A DNA stretch of 64,000 bases from Panopea generosa (taxonomy: Eukaryota > Mollusca > Bivalvia > Adapedonta > Hiatellidae). This document shows, one piece after another, positions 33,356 through 45,646 of this stretch. The stretch lies in the NCBI GenBank assembly GCA_029582155.1, contig CM055899.1, forward strand, positions 72,159,719-72,223,718. Reading direction: 5' to 3'. The position numbers were made by a program, and so were the translations under genes. Position 1 is the stretch's first letter; each line of letters begins with the position of its first letter. The notes beneath the pieces were generated by a model. The model was not told the origin of the DNA, ran no database searches, and saw only the letters and a program-made list of their open reading frames with translations.

Positions 33356-36300
33356 ATGTCTATTGACATAACAGTTTACAGAATCCGAATAGGTTTGTTT
33401 GGTCCTGTATCTTCTAAAGCAAAAGGTACAAAATATTTGAACTCATTTGAACTAGGTACATGGATGGCAATGTTACTCATAAAATCAGGCGACATCGAAG
33501 TCAATCCAGGGCCAGTGTTAGCTTCTGACATTGATTCAAACTTCTTAAATAATGTAAAAAGCAAATTATCAGTTGTCCAATACAATGTTCAAAGTTTCAT
33601 CCACAAGAAAGACATTCTGTACGCAGAACTTTTACAATTTGATATATTAGTCTTTACAGAGACTTGGCTCACAGCTAATATTTTAACCAACGATATCATG
33701 TTTAGTAATTTCTACGCCCCAATTAGACAAGACAGACCATCAGATCCGCACGGTGGTATCCTTATATATGTTAATGAAAATAATCCGGTTAAGCGTAGAG
33801 CTGACCTTGAAGTTCCTGGTATCGAATCTATATGGATAGAAATTAATATTAAAAACAAACCAAAATTAATAGGTGCCTTCTACAGACCACCAAATTCGCC
33901 AAATGCTTTTCTTTCTGCCATCGAAGATTCGATTGGTCTTGCAAAAGATACTATGATTGACGATATTATTGTTACAGGGGATTTTAATCTTGATACACTT
34001 AAGTCTATTTCCTCATCAAAAATTAATGACATCATATTGCAATACAATTTGTCTCAGCTTATATCAGAACCAACTCATTTCACCGAGCACTCATCCTCCA
34101 TCTCTATCTTGTCACTAAACCGGAAAATGTAATTCTTATAAGCCAACACATAGTACATTTAAACGTAAAATTTGGTTATATGACAAGGGTGACTATAATC
34201 TTCTTCGACAAAAAGCCTCCGACTTAAACTGGAATTCACTTTTCCATCAAGATATTGATACATACACTAGCAATGTAACACATGCAATCTCAAAACTTGC
34301 GGAAGAGACTATTCCTAACAAATATGTAACAATACGACCGTCAGAAGCACCGTGGATAAATAACAAAATTAAAAAATCAATCCGTAAACGGAAAAGAGCG
34401 TTATACAATGCTAATCACAAACAAAGTATTAACAGTTGGAATAAATATAAAGCAATTCGCAACGAAACTATTAAACTAATTCGAACTGCTAAACATGAAT
34501 ATTATGATATGATGACAAAAAAAACTTAAATCAAACTCATTGAAAAGTTCAGATTGGTGGAAAACCTTAAAATATTTTATTAAACCAAACGATTCATCAT
34601 CGTCTATCCCACCGCTTAAGAATAATGGTCAATATATCACAGAAGGCCCTGAAAAAGCTTCTATTTTAAACTCGTTTTTTGTAGACCAAACCGTGTTAAA
34701 TGAAAACAATAAAGATTTGCCTATACTAAACATCAATCTAGATAGACCCAAACTTGAAAATATTAAAGTAACAACATTAGATGTAAAATCCGTCTTACAA
34801 ACGCTACAAGTTGGTAAAGCAACGGGTCCCGACGCTGTGAATAATAGAGTACTAAAAGAACTATCGAATGAATTGTCACTGCCGCTAGCTAATCTATTCA
34901 ATTACTCCTAAGACATGTGCAAAATTCCGGCTGCTTGGAAAGAAGCAAATGTTTGTGCTATATTTAAAAAAAATGATCCATCTGAAGCATCCAATTATCG
35001 TCCTATCTCCCTTTTATCGACGTTAGACAAAGTCATGAAAAAGATAGTTCATAAATATGTTTTCAATTTCTTCCAAAGAAATAAAATCATAAGTGTCCTT
35101 CAATCTGGGTTTGTACCTAAAGATTCGTCTGTTAACCAGTTAGTAGATATTTATAATATGATCTGTGAGGCCCTTGACCAAGGGAAAGAAATACGTTCTG
35201 TTTTTTGTGACATAAGCAAGGCTTTTGACAGAGTCTGGCACAAATAACTCTTATTTAAATTACGATCAGTAGGTATATCTGGAACGTTACTTAATTGGTT
35301 TTCTGACTATTTAGATGGTCGAAGGCAACGTGTAGTTCTTCCTGGTTCCATGTCTGGATGGGAGTACATAAAAGCTGGTGTGCCTCAAGGCTCGATACTT
35401 GGCCCCCTTCTTTTTCTTGTGTATATAAATGATATTGTTGAAGACATAAACTCTAATATCCGTTTATTTGCTGACGATACCAGTTTACTGATAGTTGTAG
35501 AAACACCTGACCAAGCTTCCCTTGTTCTTAATTCAGATCTTGAAAAAAATTCACAATTGGGCTGAAAAGTGGTTAGTAACTTTCAATCCAAATAAAACAA
35601 AAGCACTTCTTGTTTCGCGTAAACGGAATAAACCCTTCCACTCTCAACTTGTTATGAATAATATTATAATCCAAGAAGTTCAGTCACATAAGCATCTTGG
35701 TGTCATTCAGTCAAATAACGGTACCTGGAAATTCCACTTAGAGCATATAAAGGAACAGGCTTGGAAAAGATTAAACATTATGAGAAATTTAAAGTTTAAA
35801 CTTGATCGCCAATCACTTCAAACAATTTACTTTACTTTCATACGCCCTTTACTTGAATATGCAGATGTAATATGGGATAATTGTACAGCATCTGAAGCAA
35901 AAGACCTAGAAAAAATACAAATCGAAGCCGCTCGAGTTGTCACAGGAGCGACTAAACTAGTAACCATTAATATGTTGTATAAAGAAACTGGATGGGAAAC
36001 ATTACAATCTAGAAGACTAAAACATAAACTTATACTTTTTTTTAAAATGAAAACTGAAATAACTCCATCTTACCTAACAACACTTATACTCGATATGGTT
36101 TCGGTTGGAATAGATTACAATTTACGAAACCCACACAATACTCAACCAATTGCTTGTAATACACAACTCTTTGCACATTCCTTTCTTCCTTCAACAATAA
36201 AAGCATGGAATAGTTTACTATACTAACCCGGAATTCACCAACATTAAGTATATTTAAGAATAGACTGAACCCTATTATTGACAAAGTTCCTACCTGTTTC

Positions 36301-36627
36301 CTCCACGGAGAGAGATTGGCTCAAATATACAATACCCGTCTACGACTAAATTGTAGTTCACTTAACCAACATTTATATTCCAAAAATATTGTTGAAAGTT
36401 CCATGTGCACATGCCGTTCACTCGAAGACAGTAAACATTTCTTACTCAACTGTCAAAACTATAACAATCATCGAACTGAAATGATTAACACCATAAGATC
36501 TGAAGGCATTACTGATATCAGCCTTAACCTGTTGCTAAGGGGAAATCCAAGAAACAGCGACAAAACAAATATCGCTGTATTTGATGCTGTGCAAAAGTAT
36601 ATAATTAGTACAAAACGCTTTGTTTGA
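33356..36627 (+). pseudogene. CR1-like LINE ORF2: 2A, endonuclease, reverse transcriptase
   Basis: The N-terminal leader (residues 1-53) ends in a 2A-type motif at 33491-33514. The APE endonuclease follows: SVVQYNVQSF, LVFTETWLT and GDFNLD (about 33977). The first frame breaks at 34132. Reverse transcriptase pieces are VGKATGPDAVNNRVL, NYRPISLLSTLDKVM, FCDISKAFDRVWHK (stop at 35245), GVPQGSILGPLLFLVY and the FADD site at 35467-35478, with a frameshift near 35560. The C-terminal piece has CTCRSLEDSKHFLLNC, a Cys/His cluster seen in this LINE group. At least five breaks make it inactive. It would have nicked target DNA and copied its own RNA onto the nick. Confidence 0.85.
33491..33514 (+). other. 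2A-like ribosome-skipping motif (DIEVNPGP)
   Basis: The residues read SGDIEVNPGP and fit the D-x-E-x-N-P-G-P consensus. Such motifs make the ribosome skip the Gly-Pro bond, releasing the leader from the downstream protein. The sequence fits the known motif; activity is inferred. Confidence 0.85.
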
Positions 36628-37135
36628 TCTGAACCTTAATGATTTTATACTTTCTTTTTTACAAATCGCTGTTCATGTTGTACAAGTAAAATCAAACACA
36701 CAAAACCTATTCGGTTACCCGGGGCACTTTGGACACACATGCATAACCACTTTCCTCTCATCTTTACTTTTCTATCTCTTTAACCTTCTCGTTCAATCAT
36801 TTTCAACTTTCAATTTCTTCTCTCTTTTTTTTCCTTCTCTTTTTACAGTTCTTACGAGACTTATGCAAAACAACCACGGCGTATTTGTCCAAATGGAATA
36901 ACTACGCCAGTGAATAAACTCATAAGTTATAACTTTAAATATTTCAAATAACATGCTTTATATACCGCCACTTGTAAATTCACTTGTAAATCACCAGTTA
37001 TTTCTGGGAGCTAGATTCATACAAGCTAATTAGCTTTTTTCTAAATCCCAATTCTTAGAATTGTTTGTCATTTATGAATTGCAAATGTTATGTAATATAC
37101 TATGTACAGTTCTTGAATAAAATATTGTTTAAACC

Positions 37136-37754
37136 AAGTGTTTGAGTAAAACATTAGAACAAGTGGGTGGAGAAGCAGAAGCCACATCTCCAAACAGTAG
37201 TTCATTGGACGGTGCTAAGTCTTGAGATTACAAACCCCTTATCGCAGAATGCATGTGCTCGAACCTAATTTGATCAGCCGAAGATAAGTGACGGCGCCTG
37301 TAAGTTCCATGCAGAAGAACAAATGCTCTTCTCTAATGTGTGTCTATTATCTTAAAGTGGTAGCAGAATATCTCAGAATGAATCTGAGTAGGACCGATCT
37401 TACACAGTAATATAACCAAGGGATCTAAAACAGGCTCTTGAAGTATCAACAGAAGTAAAACACAGCGCCTTTATAGTTCTTAGTGTACTATAAATGGATA
37501 TATACAGCCTAGAATGTCCGTATATAACGGTGTATAGCGGGTATGTATATAACAACATCGATAAGTCAGCCCCGTGTATACCCATGATAACCTTTAATCC
37601 GTACTGACAGTTAATCATAACATGATGTAGGATATCTTATCGTAAAGAACAAAGCCGGGTACAAGTAAACAATTATCTTATTTCTAAATAAAAACTTAGA
37701 TTTGAAAATGTGTCAGTTATTGACGGAAGGGTATATGTTCTACTTCCTGAGATC
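37136..37754. other. No supported gene
   Basis: A non-coding stretch between the LINE tail and a tandem array. Confidence 0.35.
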
Positions 37755-38275
37755 TTCCTTCATAAGTATAACTGGATATGTCATATATAAGTATAACTGA
37801 ATATGCCATATATAACTGGATATACCATATATAACTGGATATGTCATATATAAGTATAACTGAATATGTCATATATAACTGGATATACCATTTATAACTG
37901 GATATGTCATATATAAGTATAACTGGATATGTCATATATAACTGGATATGTCATATATAAGTATAACTGGATATGTCATATATAAGTATAACTGGATATG
38001 TCATATATAACTGGATATGTCATATATAAGTATAACTGGATATGTCATATATAAGTATAACTGGATATGCCATATATAACTGGATATACCATTTATAACT
38101 GGATATGTCATATATATGTATAACTGGATATGCCATATATAACTGGATATGCCATCTAAAAGTATTACTGTTTATGCCATATAAAACTGGATAATCCATA
38201 TATAACTGGATATGACATATACAACTGGATATGCCATGATATATAACTGGATATATCATATATATAAGCTGCCAA
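37755..38275 (-). repeat. AT-rich tandem array, 19-25-bp units
   Basis: The words ATAACTGGATATGTCATAT and ATAACTGGATATGCCATAT, with an optional ATAAGT spacer, alternate about 22 times. The minus strand stays open in places only because of the repeat, so I do not call protein. Confidence 0.9.
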
Positions 38276-38877
38276 ATTTTGAAACTGGCGTTAAATCCAT
38301 TTTCCGAAAAACATTTACCAGTCATTGCGAGAGTATAAAAACATATACCAGTCATTGCGAGAGTATTAACGATACAAGATGTAAACGTTTTATTGATTTA
38401 TTATTCGTTTTTGGCAATTATATTTACAGGGCATTTTAACCAAGGTCAATGTATTTCTTGAAAGTGTTTATGAAGAAAAACACAACTTATTCACCAAAAA
38501 GCACACGAATAGGAATACCACATAGTGTAATCGGAGACGTAATACACGACCCGCAGTCTGAATTGAAAGTTCATCGCTGCAACATCACATGTGTAAACTT
38601 GCAAATATTAATATTTAAATAGTAACATTTATATCCTACCACAATATATAAAGATGTAAGGATAAAAATATACAGGTATATGTGATGGAAACATTATCTC
38701 ACTCGTTTCAATGTTTTTCTACTTCTTTTTAAACATGTCCTTGGGTCGTATTCACCAACCATTCTTGAGAATATTCTTAGACTTGAGCTTTAAAATCAAA
38801 ATTTCAACCTCAGATATCTAGTTTATCGTGACAGATATAATAACTGTGAGGGTTTATTAGCTCGTCTGTTTGAAAAA

Positions 38878-39040
38878 AAAAACGAAGAGCTATTGTCATG
38901 ACCCTGGCGTCGTCGTCGTTGTCGTCGTCCGCTGGTTAAAGTTTTATGTTTAGCTCAACTTTATCTCTGTTTCTGAACAAACAACTCATGTTACGGTGAC
39001 TTAACTTCATAAACACATTCATATCATGGCTGACGCTTAA

Positions 39041-39087
<47 letters not shown>

Positions 39088-39340
39088 ATCATGTAATACA
39101 AACAATGAATATAGCTAACTTACCTAAATTTACATACTTTGGGCTCTAAAAGCTTCGGTTAAAGTTTTTTGTTTAGCTCCGGTTTGGTTAAAGTTTTATG
39201 TTTAGCTCAGCATTTTCTCTGTTTCTGTACAACTACTCATGTTTTGGTGACTAAACTTCATAATCACATTTATATCATGTTGTAGAAACAACCTTAGGTC
39301 AAAGTTTTTTGTTAAGCTCGGGTTTGAATTTTTTGTCTTT
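38878..39340 (+). repeat. Dispersed repeat copy 3, partial duplications, and (AATC)n
   Basis: 38881-38935 matches the opening of copy 1 (GAGCTATTGTCATGACCC and CGTCGTCG triplets). The following TTAAAGTTTTATGTTTAGCTC and CTCATGTT-GGTGACT-AACTTCATAA-CACAT phrases recur at 39190-39280, and TTAAAGTTTTTTGTTTAGCTC at 39159. A (TCAA)n microsatellite of about eleven units sits at 39042-39086. Confidence 0.7.
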
Positions 39341-39454
39341 AAATTAATTTTATTTTTCAGTAATACTATTAATTATATAGCTGATCACCATTAACTAAAA
39401 AGAGTTTACATAACTGACGTTGACCTATTAAATGGACTTTCCTGCCCGAGCCCA

Positions 39455-39465
39455 ACCAAGACCAC

Positions 39466-39496
<31 letters not shown>

Positions 39497-40480
39497 ACAC
39501 ACACTTCCCATCCCCGTCCAATTCTTATTTTTTTTAATTTCGTTTTGTATTAAATCAAATACCCTACGCCATTTCAACTTTGTTACCGACCCCAAGACCC
39601 TCACCCTTATCATCCCCCATCCCCATCCCCACCCATTTTTTTTTAAAATTTTGTTCTGTATAAAATCAAAATTTACTCTGCCTCATTTCAACTTTGTTAC
39701 TGACCCAAGACCCTCACCCCTACCCCCCTACCCCCATCCCCACCCTTTTTATGATTTTTTTTTTTTAATTTTGTTTTGTATTAAATCAAATACTCTGCCC
39801 CATTTCAACTTTGTTACCTACCCACCCCCCCCCCCACCCCACACACACACACACACCACCACCACCACCACCATCCCTGCAAACTTTTATTTTTGACTTT
39901 TTTTGCTTTGTATTAAATTGAATACTATGCCCCATTTCAACTTTGTTACCGACTCCAAGACCCTCACCCCTAATCCCCCCACCCTTTGCCCATTTCCATC
40001 CCCCCCCATTTTTTTTTTAATTTTGTTTTGTGTAAAATAAATACTCTGCCCCATTTCAACTTTGTTACCGACTCCAAGACCCTCTCATTCATACCAAACC
40101 CCCATCCCTGCCCGTTTTTTTATTTTTATTTTTTAAATTTTGTTTTAAATTAAATTATAGGTTCATTTCAACTTTGTTACTGACCCCAAAGACATCACTA
40201 CACTACCCCCATTTTTTTTCTTTTCTTTTTTTTTTTTTTGTTTATTTTAAATTTAATACTTTCTGCCCTTTGTTACCAACCCCAAGACCCCCACCCCCTC
40301 CAATTGTTTTCTTAAAATTTTGTTCTGTATTGAATTAGATACACTGTCCCTTTTCAACTTTGTAACCAACCCCAATACAAACTCTTCTTCCAACTTTTTG
40401 TATTGTATTAAACTAAACAGTTCTGTTTATTAAACTTTGGCACATACACCCCCGCATCCACACCCAGATTTTTAAAATAA
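39455..40480 (+). repeat. C/T-strand tandem array, ~110-125-bp unit, with C- and CA-runs
   Basis: The unit contains TTTTGTATTAAATCAAATAC, CATTTCAACTTTGTTACCGA and CCCAAGACCCTCACCCC. It recurs about eight times with growing decay to the right. C-runs (39467-39481) and CA/CACC runs (39482-39503, 39839-39871) sit between units. The strand is strongly pyrimidine-biased. The 154-codon frame inside is a by-product. Confidence 0.85.
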
Positions 40481-41285
40481 ATTAAATACATCTCAGCTTA
40501 AGTACTGGCTAGCTAGCCTTAGCCAGACATAGACATAGTGTATATTCTGCCCTAATAGTCCTACTTGCACATACATGTATCTACTATTTTGCTGATATGA
40601 AAGATGGTTTCATTCATACAGGTATATCTGTTTTTCTGATGGTTCATTATAATATACTGTACTGTGATCGGCAAGGCTAGAATAGTCGAGTTAACGCTGT
40701 TCTTCGACATCTCTATTTGTTTGGTGATTTTTTTTTAATCTGATTTATTTTTTCAGTTATAGTATTTATTTTTTTAACTAACCAGCATCAAGTTTAAAAA
40801 GTTTACTTCACTGACTTCGTTGTTTATAGGTTAAAACAATGTGTGGCGGCGTGGTTTATCTGTTTAGATAACATTTCAGTGGATATAGATATAAGGAAGT
40901 ATCAAACTGCATAATATTGTTTCGTGGATATCGATATCTTCACGTTTCCTTTAATTGTTTTAATTATAGCCACTTTTGTTTTATGATAGCGGGTACGTGA
41001 TACGCTTGGTTTTATTACGCCGTGCCGCTTTTGGCCGATTACCTGTAGCGCCGGATCTACTCATTTTTAAGGAAAATGCTATTTTGTAAAGGTAACGTTT
41101 CTGAATTTGAAATTTCAAAATATGTATAGTTTCAACGTGGGCTTTATGATGGTGTTATTTATCATTTCATTAGATCGATTATTCGAATACAAAGATAGTT
41201 TACATTTGAACATACTTTTTTCTGTCACATGTTTTAAACAATATTTAGCATGCTTTTTATGCAATTAAGGTTAGTTAATCTCTTT
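40481..41285. other. No supported gene
   Basis: Non-coding; no element was recognised. Confidence 0.35.
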
Positions 41286-41289
41286 CCTT

Positions 41290-41497
41290 GGATCAAGAAA
41301 GGTTAACCAGTATTCGAACACCCCTGCAAGTAACCGATAACCTTTCCACTTGAATCATTGGTAAGACGATAATGAGACGTAATGTCGTATTAATAATCAC
41401 TGCGCATATGACTGTATGGCTGGGTGGGGATTCGAACCTTAAATAGATAGTCAGACACGTCATCGACTGAGCTAACCGAGCCTGGCCCTGTCTCACA
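41290..41497 (-). mobile_element. tRNA-derived SINE, minus strand
   Basis: Read on the minus strand, the head starts GGCTCGGTTAGCTCAGTCGA with a canonical A box TTAGCTCAGTCG (41475-41464) and a perfect B box GGTTCGAATCC (41438-41428). A ~140-base tail unlike any tRNA follows. The head resembles a tRNA closely enough to be pol III-transcribed, but the tail marks it as a SINE. It ends near 41290. Confidence 0.75.
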
Positions 41498-42266
41498 GAT
41501 AAAAATACGTTTACTTTTTAATATTTTTTATAATTTTAATGCTGTACACCTCAATATTTTAATGGTGCGTCAAAATGAGTGTGTTTTTATCAAGGCATCG
41601 TCGAACATCATTTTTTAGTAAATTGTTTTAAAACAATATACACGCTGAAAAGTTTTAATATATAATATAGCATCAATGACTTAAAATATTACCGGGTAAG
41701 AAAAAGGAAAACTTTTTTTTTTTTTATCATCAAATACTGTTTAATAACAATGATAAAGTATATATTTAACGAGCGATCTAATTCGATAAAAGGTTAAACT
41801 TCCATGATAACCCTATAAACTTGTATACATTATTTACATGAATTAGAACATTGTCAGTGGAATGAATTTGTTTGAAAGTGAGAAACTATTTATGTAACCA
41901 GTATATTGAACGTGTTTTAATTAACACATGTATATAATGAGTGAGTAATAAAGGTCGCACTTATTCATCAAGTTATGTTTTCGTCTACTTTCGCTTTATC
42001 GCTTTAAAATATATGGTGATCACATTTAACTGGTACAGGTCGTTTGTTAGATAACATAAAGTCGTGTTTGGTTCGTCACCATTGCGCCCGTCCATCAATC
42101 CGTCGGTACGCCATATATATGTTTGTCCGGAGAATAATTAATTATCGTGGTAACGCTTGTTTGTTGTTTACGGATTAACCGGTGGGGATGTCACGTGATA
42201 AGTGAAGTAAAGAGGCACGTGTTTTTCACTTGTATGCAATTTTAATAGTAGTAAATGTGAAGCGAC
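41498..42266. other. No supported gene
   Basis: Non-coding AT-rich DNA up to the LINE. Confidence 0.35.
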
Positions 42267-42333
42267 GCATGGGGTTAAATATAGTTGGGATAATGATCTA
42301 AGGGAGCAGTTTAGAAATGGTGTTATTGCGAAT

Positions 42334-45300
42334 TTGCCCAAATTCAATGAGTTAGTAAATGGTATTGTTATACAGGATCGAACATCGGTCAATAACATTG
42401 TCAATAGTTTTACAAATATTTTACGTCAGGTATCAGACCCCCTGTTTCGCAAAGATTTTCATATACATGATAAACCTTATTTTAATATGAATTCTCTAGG
42501 TAAAAATAAAGACTGGTTTGATGGTGAATGTAGTATAGCAAAGGGTACATACCTAAGATCACAGCAAGCTTTTAATAGATGTAAATCTGATACTAATAGA
42601 CAGCAATTTTGTGTACTTAAAAAGGAATATAAAGACCTTGTAAAAAAGAAAAGGAAACTTTATGAAATTACAAGAGTGCATCAAACTGAACAGCTACGTT
42701 TTTCAAAGCCGAAAGAATTTTGGCGATTTTTTAGCAAAAAGAAAAATATATCAAATAATTTGTCTCTTGATGATTTTTATAGATATTTTTCAACATTAAG
42801 TAATGACATTATGCAAAATCAGAATGTTGAAGCTGAACAGTTTTGTGCTCAAAGAGTTGATGATGATGATAATGATGATGGTGGTGGTGTTGGTGATGAT
42901 GATGATGATGATGATGTTATTGTTGTTGATGATGATGATGATGATGACAATGATGACAATGATGATGATGTACTATATGAGATTGATAATAAGATGGTAA
43001 ATTGTACTAGTAATGTACGGGGTGATGATAAAAAAGATGTAGTTAATGATGTTGATAATGATTATGTGTCAGCCAAAAAAGAAAATTATAATAGTGATGA
43101 TGGTTATGATGATGATGATGTAATTGTTTTTTATGAAAATTATACATGCAATAAAGATTATGATGATGAGATAGCACACACTCAGATTGATGAGATTGAA
43201 AAGTGTAGTGATGGTGATAATAACGATGGTGATGATAATGATGATGATGATGGTATTGTTGTTGAAAATTATGTTGAAAATGATATTGTTGTCGAAAATG
43301 TTTCAGACAAATATGATAATGATATTGATGAATGTGATGATGAGTTTGATAATAATGATGATGGTATTTACTTAGATGATGTCGATAATGTTGTTGTTTT
43401 AGGTGATATGATTAATTCTGATAAACTTACTGATTTAGTAACTGATGATGATGGTGAGTATGGTGATGTGGATGGTGATGGTGATGATGATGATGGTGGT
43501 GGTGGTTGTGATGATGATGATGAGGATGATGATGTTGAGGGTGAAGATGATGATGGATTTGCAAAGTTAAATGGAAAGATAACTGTTAATGAAATTATAA
43601 ATGCAGTTAAGTCATTGAAAAGAAATAAGTCTGCAGGTTCTGATTGTTTGATTAATGAATATTTCATAGAAAGCATAGACATTTTAGCCTCTCATCTGTG
43701 TGATATTTTTAATGCAATTCTAGATAGTGGCTTTTTCCCTGATAAATGGACGGAAGGAGTTGTAATACCATTACATAAAAAAGGGGATAAATGTGATGTA
43801 AATAATTATAGAGGTATCACACTTGTTAGTTGTTTATCAAAATTTTCCACCACTATTTTAAACAAACGGATTGTATTATACTGTGAAAAGAATAGCATAG
43901 TTTCGGATTCTCAGTTTGGATTTAGGAAAGGAAAATCAACTACTGATGCTTTGTTTGTGTTATACACTATTGTACAAAAATATTTGAATGATAACAAAAG
44001 GCTTTATTGTGTTTTTGTAGATTTTAAAAAGGCATTTGATAGTATTTATCGAAATGGATTATGGTTAAAATTATATCGGGTAGGTATAAGTGGGAACATT
44101 TTAAAAATTATTAGAGATATGTATAATAAGGTTAAATCGTGTGTCAAGGCTTGCAACAGCTACTCTGATTTTTTTGAATATGCAGTTGGATTACGACAAG
44201 GGGAGATAATGTCGCCAATAATGTTTTCACTGTATCTTGAAGATTTGGAGCTATTTTTACAGGACAGTGTTTTGTCGGGTTTGAAGATAGATGATATCGT
44301 GTTAATACTTTTACTTTTTGCTGATGATATGGTTATCCTTGGTGACTCACCAGAAAACTTACAGAACAGCTTAAATTTGTTAAATTCATACTGTAAAAAG
44401 TGGAGTCTAGAAGTTAATGCACAAAAAACTAAAGTTATGGTGTTTCGAAAGCGTGGAAGAATATTGCCAAACGAATGTTTTACTTATAATGGAAATTAGT
44501 TGGACGTTGTAAATGATTTTAATTACTTGGAGACAGTTTTTAACTATACAGGAACGTTTGCTCTTAATCAAGAACACCTAGTTGGTAAAGCTTTAAAGGC
44601 ATTGAATGTTCTGTTAATTAACTGTAAAAAGATAAAAGTCAAGCCGAAAATCTCTTGCCAATTGTTTGATGCATTTGTAGGTTCGATTTTAGGATATGCC
44701 TCTGAAATTTGGGGATATAGTAAATCAAAGGAAATTGAACGTATTCACTTAAAATACTGTAAATCTGTTCTTAATGTTAGAACTAATACTTCAAATGTTG
44801 GTGTTTATGGAGAATTAGCTAGATACCCTTTGTACATATCTCGATATATTAGAATTTTAAAATATTGGTTTAAGTTGTTAAACACAGACAATATATTATT
44901 AAAAGTTATGTACAAATTGTCATATGACGATTGCATAGCTGGTAAAAAGTGTTGGTTAACAAATGTTAAACATTTATTATGACAAAATGGATTCGCTTTT
45001 GTTTGGAATCAACAAGGAAAAGCAAATGATAAAAGCTTTATTAATGTTTTTAAACAACGTTTGGTTGATAATTTTTATCAAAGCTGGTACTCTGATATAG
45101 AAAGAAACCAAGTGTTACATATATATAAATTGGTAAAATTAGAATTTGGTTATGAAAAGTATTTAGATATGTTACAAGTTGACTTAAGAACTTATATTTG
45201 CAAGATTAGACTGTCTTCTCACAATTTACACATCCAAACGGGTCGTTTTGGTAGGAACCGAATACCTCGAGCCGAAAGATACTGTACATATTGTAGAACT

Positions 45301-45497
45301 CGAGATATTGAAGATGAATATCATTCATCATTAAATGTTCATGTTACAATACTTTAAGACGGAAATGTATTGAACGTTATTATTACGAAAACCCAAGTAT
45401 GTTTAAATTCATAGAACTTTTAAAGAGTACTGATATTGGTACAATAACAAAACTTGCAAAATATCTACTGCGTGTTTCACTTTCTCATAACACTTAG
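42334..45497 (+). pseudogene. LINE reverse transcriptase with 232-residue acidic insert
   Basis: The long frame (42334-44499, 721 codons, open upstream to about 42270) has three parts. Residues 1-175 are the basic pre-RT region (KDWFDGECSIAK, KEFWRFFSKKK). Residues 176-407 are an Asp-dominated segment. Residues 408-721 hold the reverse transcriptase: RNKSAGSDCLINEYF, VNNYRGITLVSCLSKF, SQFGFRKGKSTTDAL, FVDFKKAFDSI, GLRQGEIMSPIMF and the FADD site (44317-44328). A TAG at 44497 and a TGA at 44980 interrupt the thumb and C-terminal part. A frameshift near 45340 precedes the true end at 45497. The C-terminal YCTYCRTRDIEDEYH is the family's Cys/His cluster. Inactive. Confidence 0.85.
42859..43554 (+). 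repeat. (GAT)n-rich expansion inside the LINE ORF
   Basis: Long runs of GAT with GAC, GGT, AAT and GTT triplets fill 696 bases without leaving the frame. The encoded protein is mostly Asp with Gly, Asn and Val. Non-repetitive islands (for example NKMVNCTSNVRG and NYTCNKDYDDEIAHTQ) lie within it, so it is a set of expansions around an older linker rather than one pure microsatellite. Confidence 0.9.
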
Positions 45498-45589
45498 TTC
45501 ATCCTCTATATATTTTATTTGTTTAGATAGTATTATACTTAGTCACGTGACAACAGTTTTTGAAATGTTTTCATATAATAGAAATGTAA

Positions 45590-45593
<4 letters not shown>

Positions 45594-45646
<53 letters not shown>

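Larger units (their letters stand above)
33150..37135 (+). mobile_element. CR1-like LINE, plus strand, decayed
   Basis: The element carries an ORF2-type protein (endonuclease then reverse transcriptase) in pieces from 33356 to 36627 and a 3' UTR ending AATAAAATATTGTTTAAACC near 37134. The nested LINE at 47288-53829 ends in almost the same 3' tail, so both belong to one CR1-like group. No ORF1 was found upstream, where the tandem array lies, so it is probably 5'-truncated; the 5' boundary is uncertain. Confidence 0.8.

Noticed and set aside
37717-38355. Minus-strand frames rich in Tyr/Ile over the AT-rich array
   Set aside because: The frames exist only because the unit lacks stops in that register. 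No start context or conserved variation was seen.
39432-39896. 154-codon Pro/His-rich frame
   Set aside because: It is read through C-runs, CA-runs and the ~120-bp array; composition follows the repeat and no flank supports a gene.
41428-41497. Functional tRNA gene
   Set aside because: A and B boxes are canonical, but the arms do not close and an unrelated tail follows, so it is a SINE head.
42803-43375. Met-rich frames overlapping the LINE ORF
   Set aside because: They are shifted readings of the GAT repeat (ATG in another frame).
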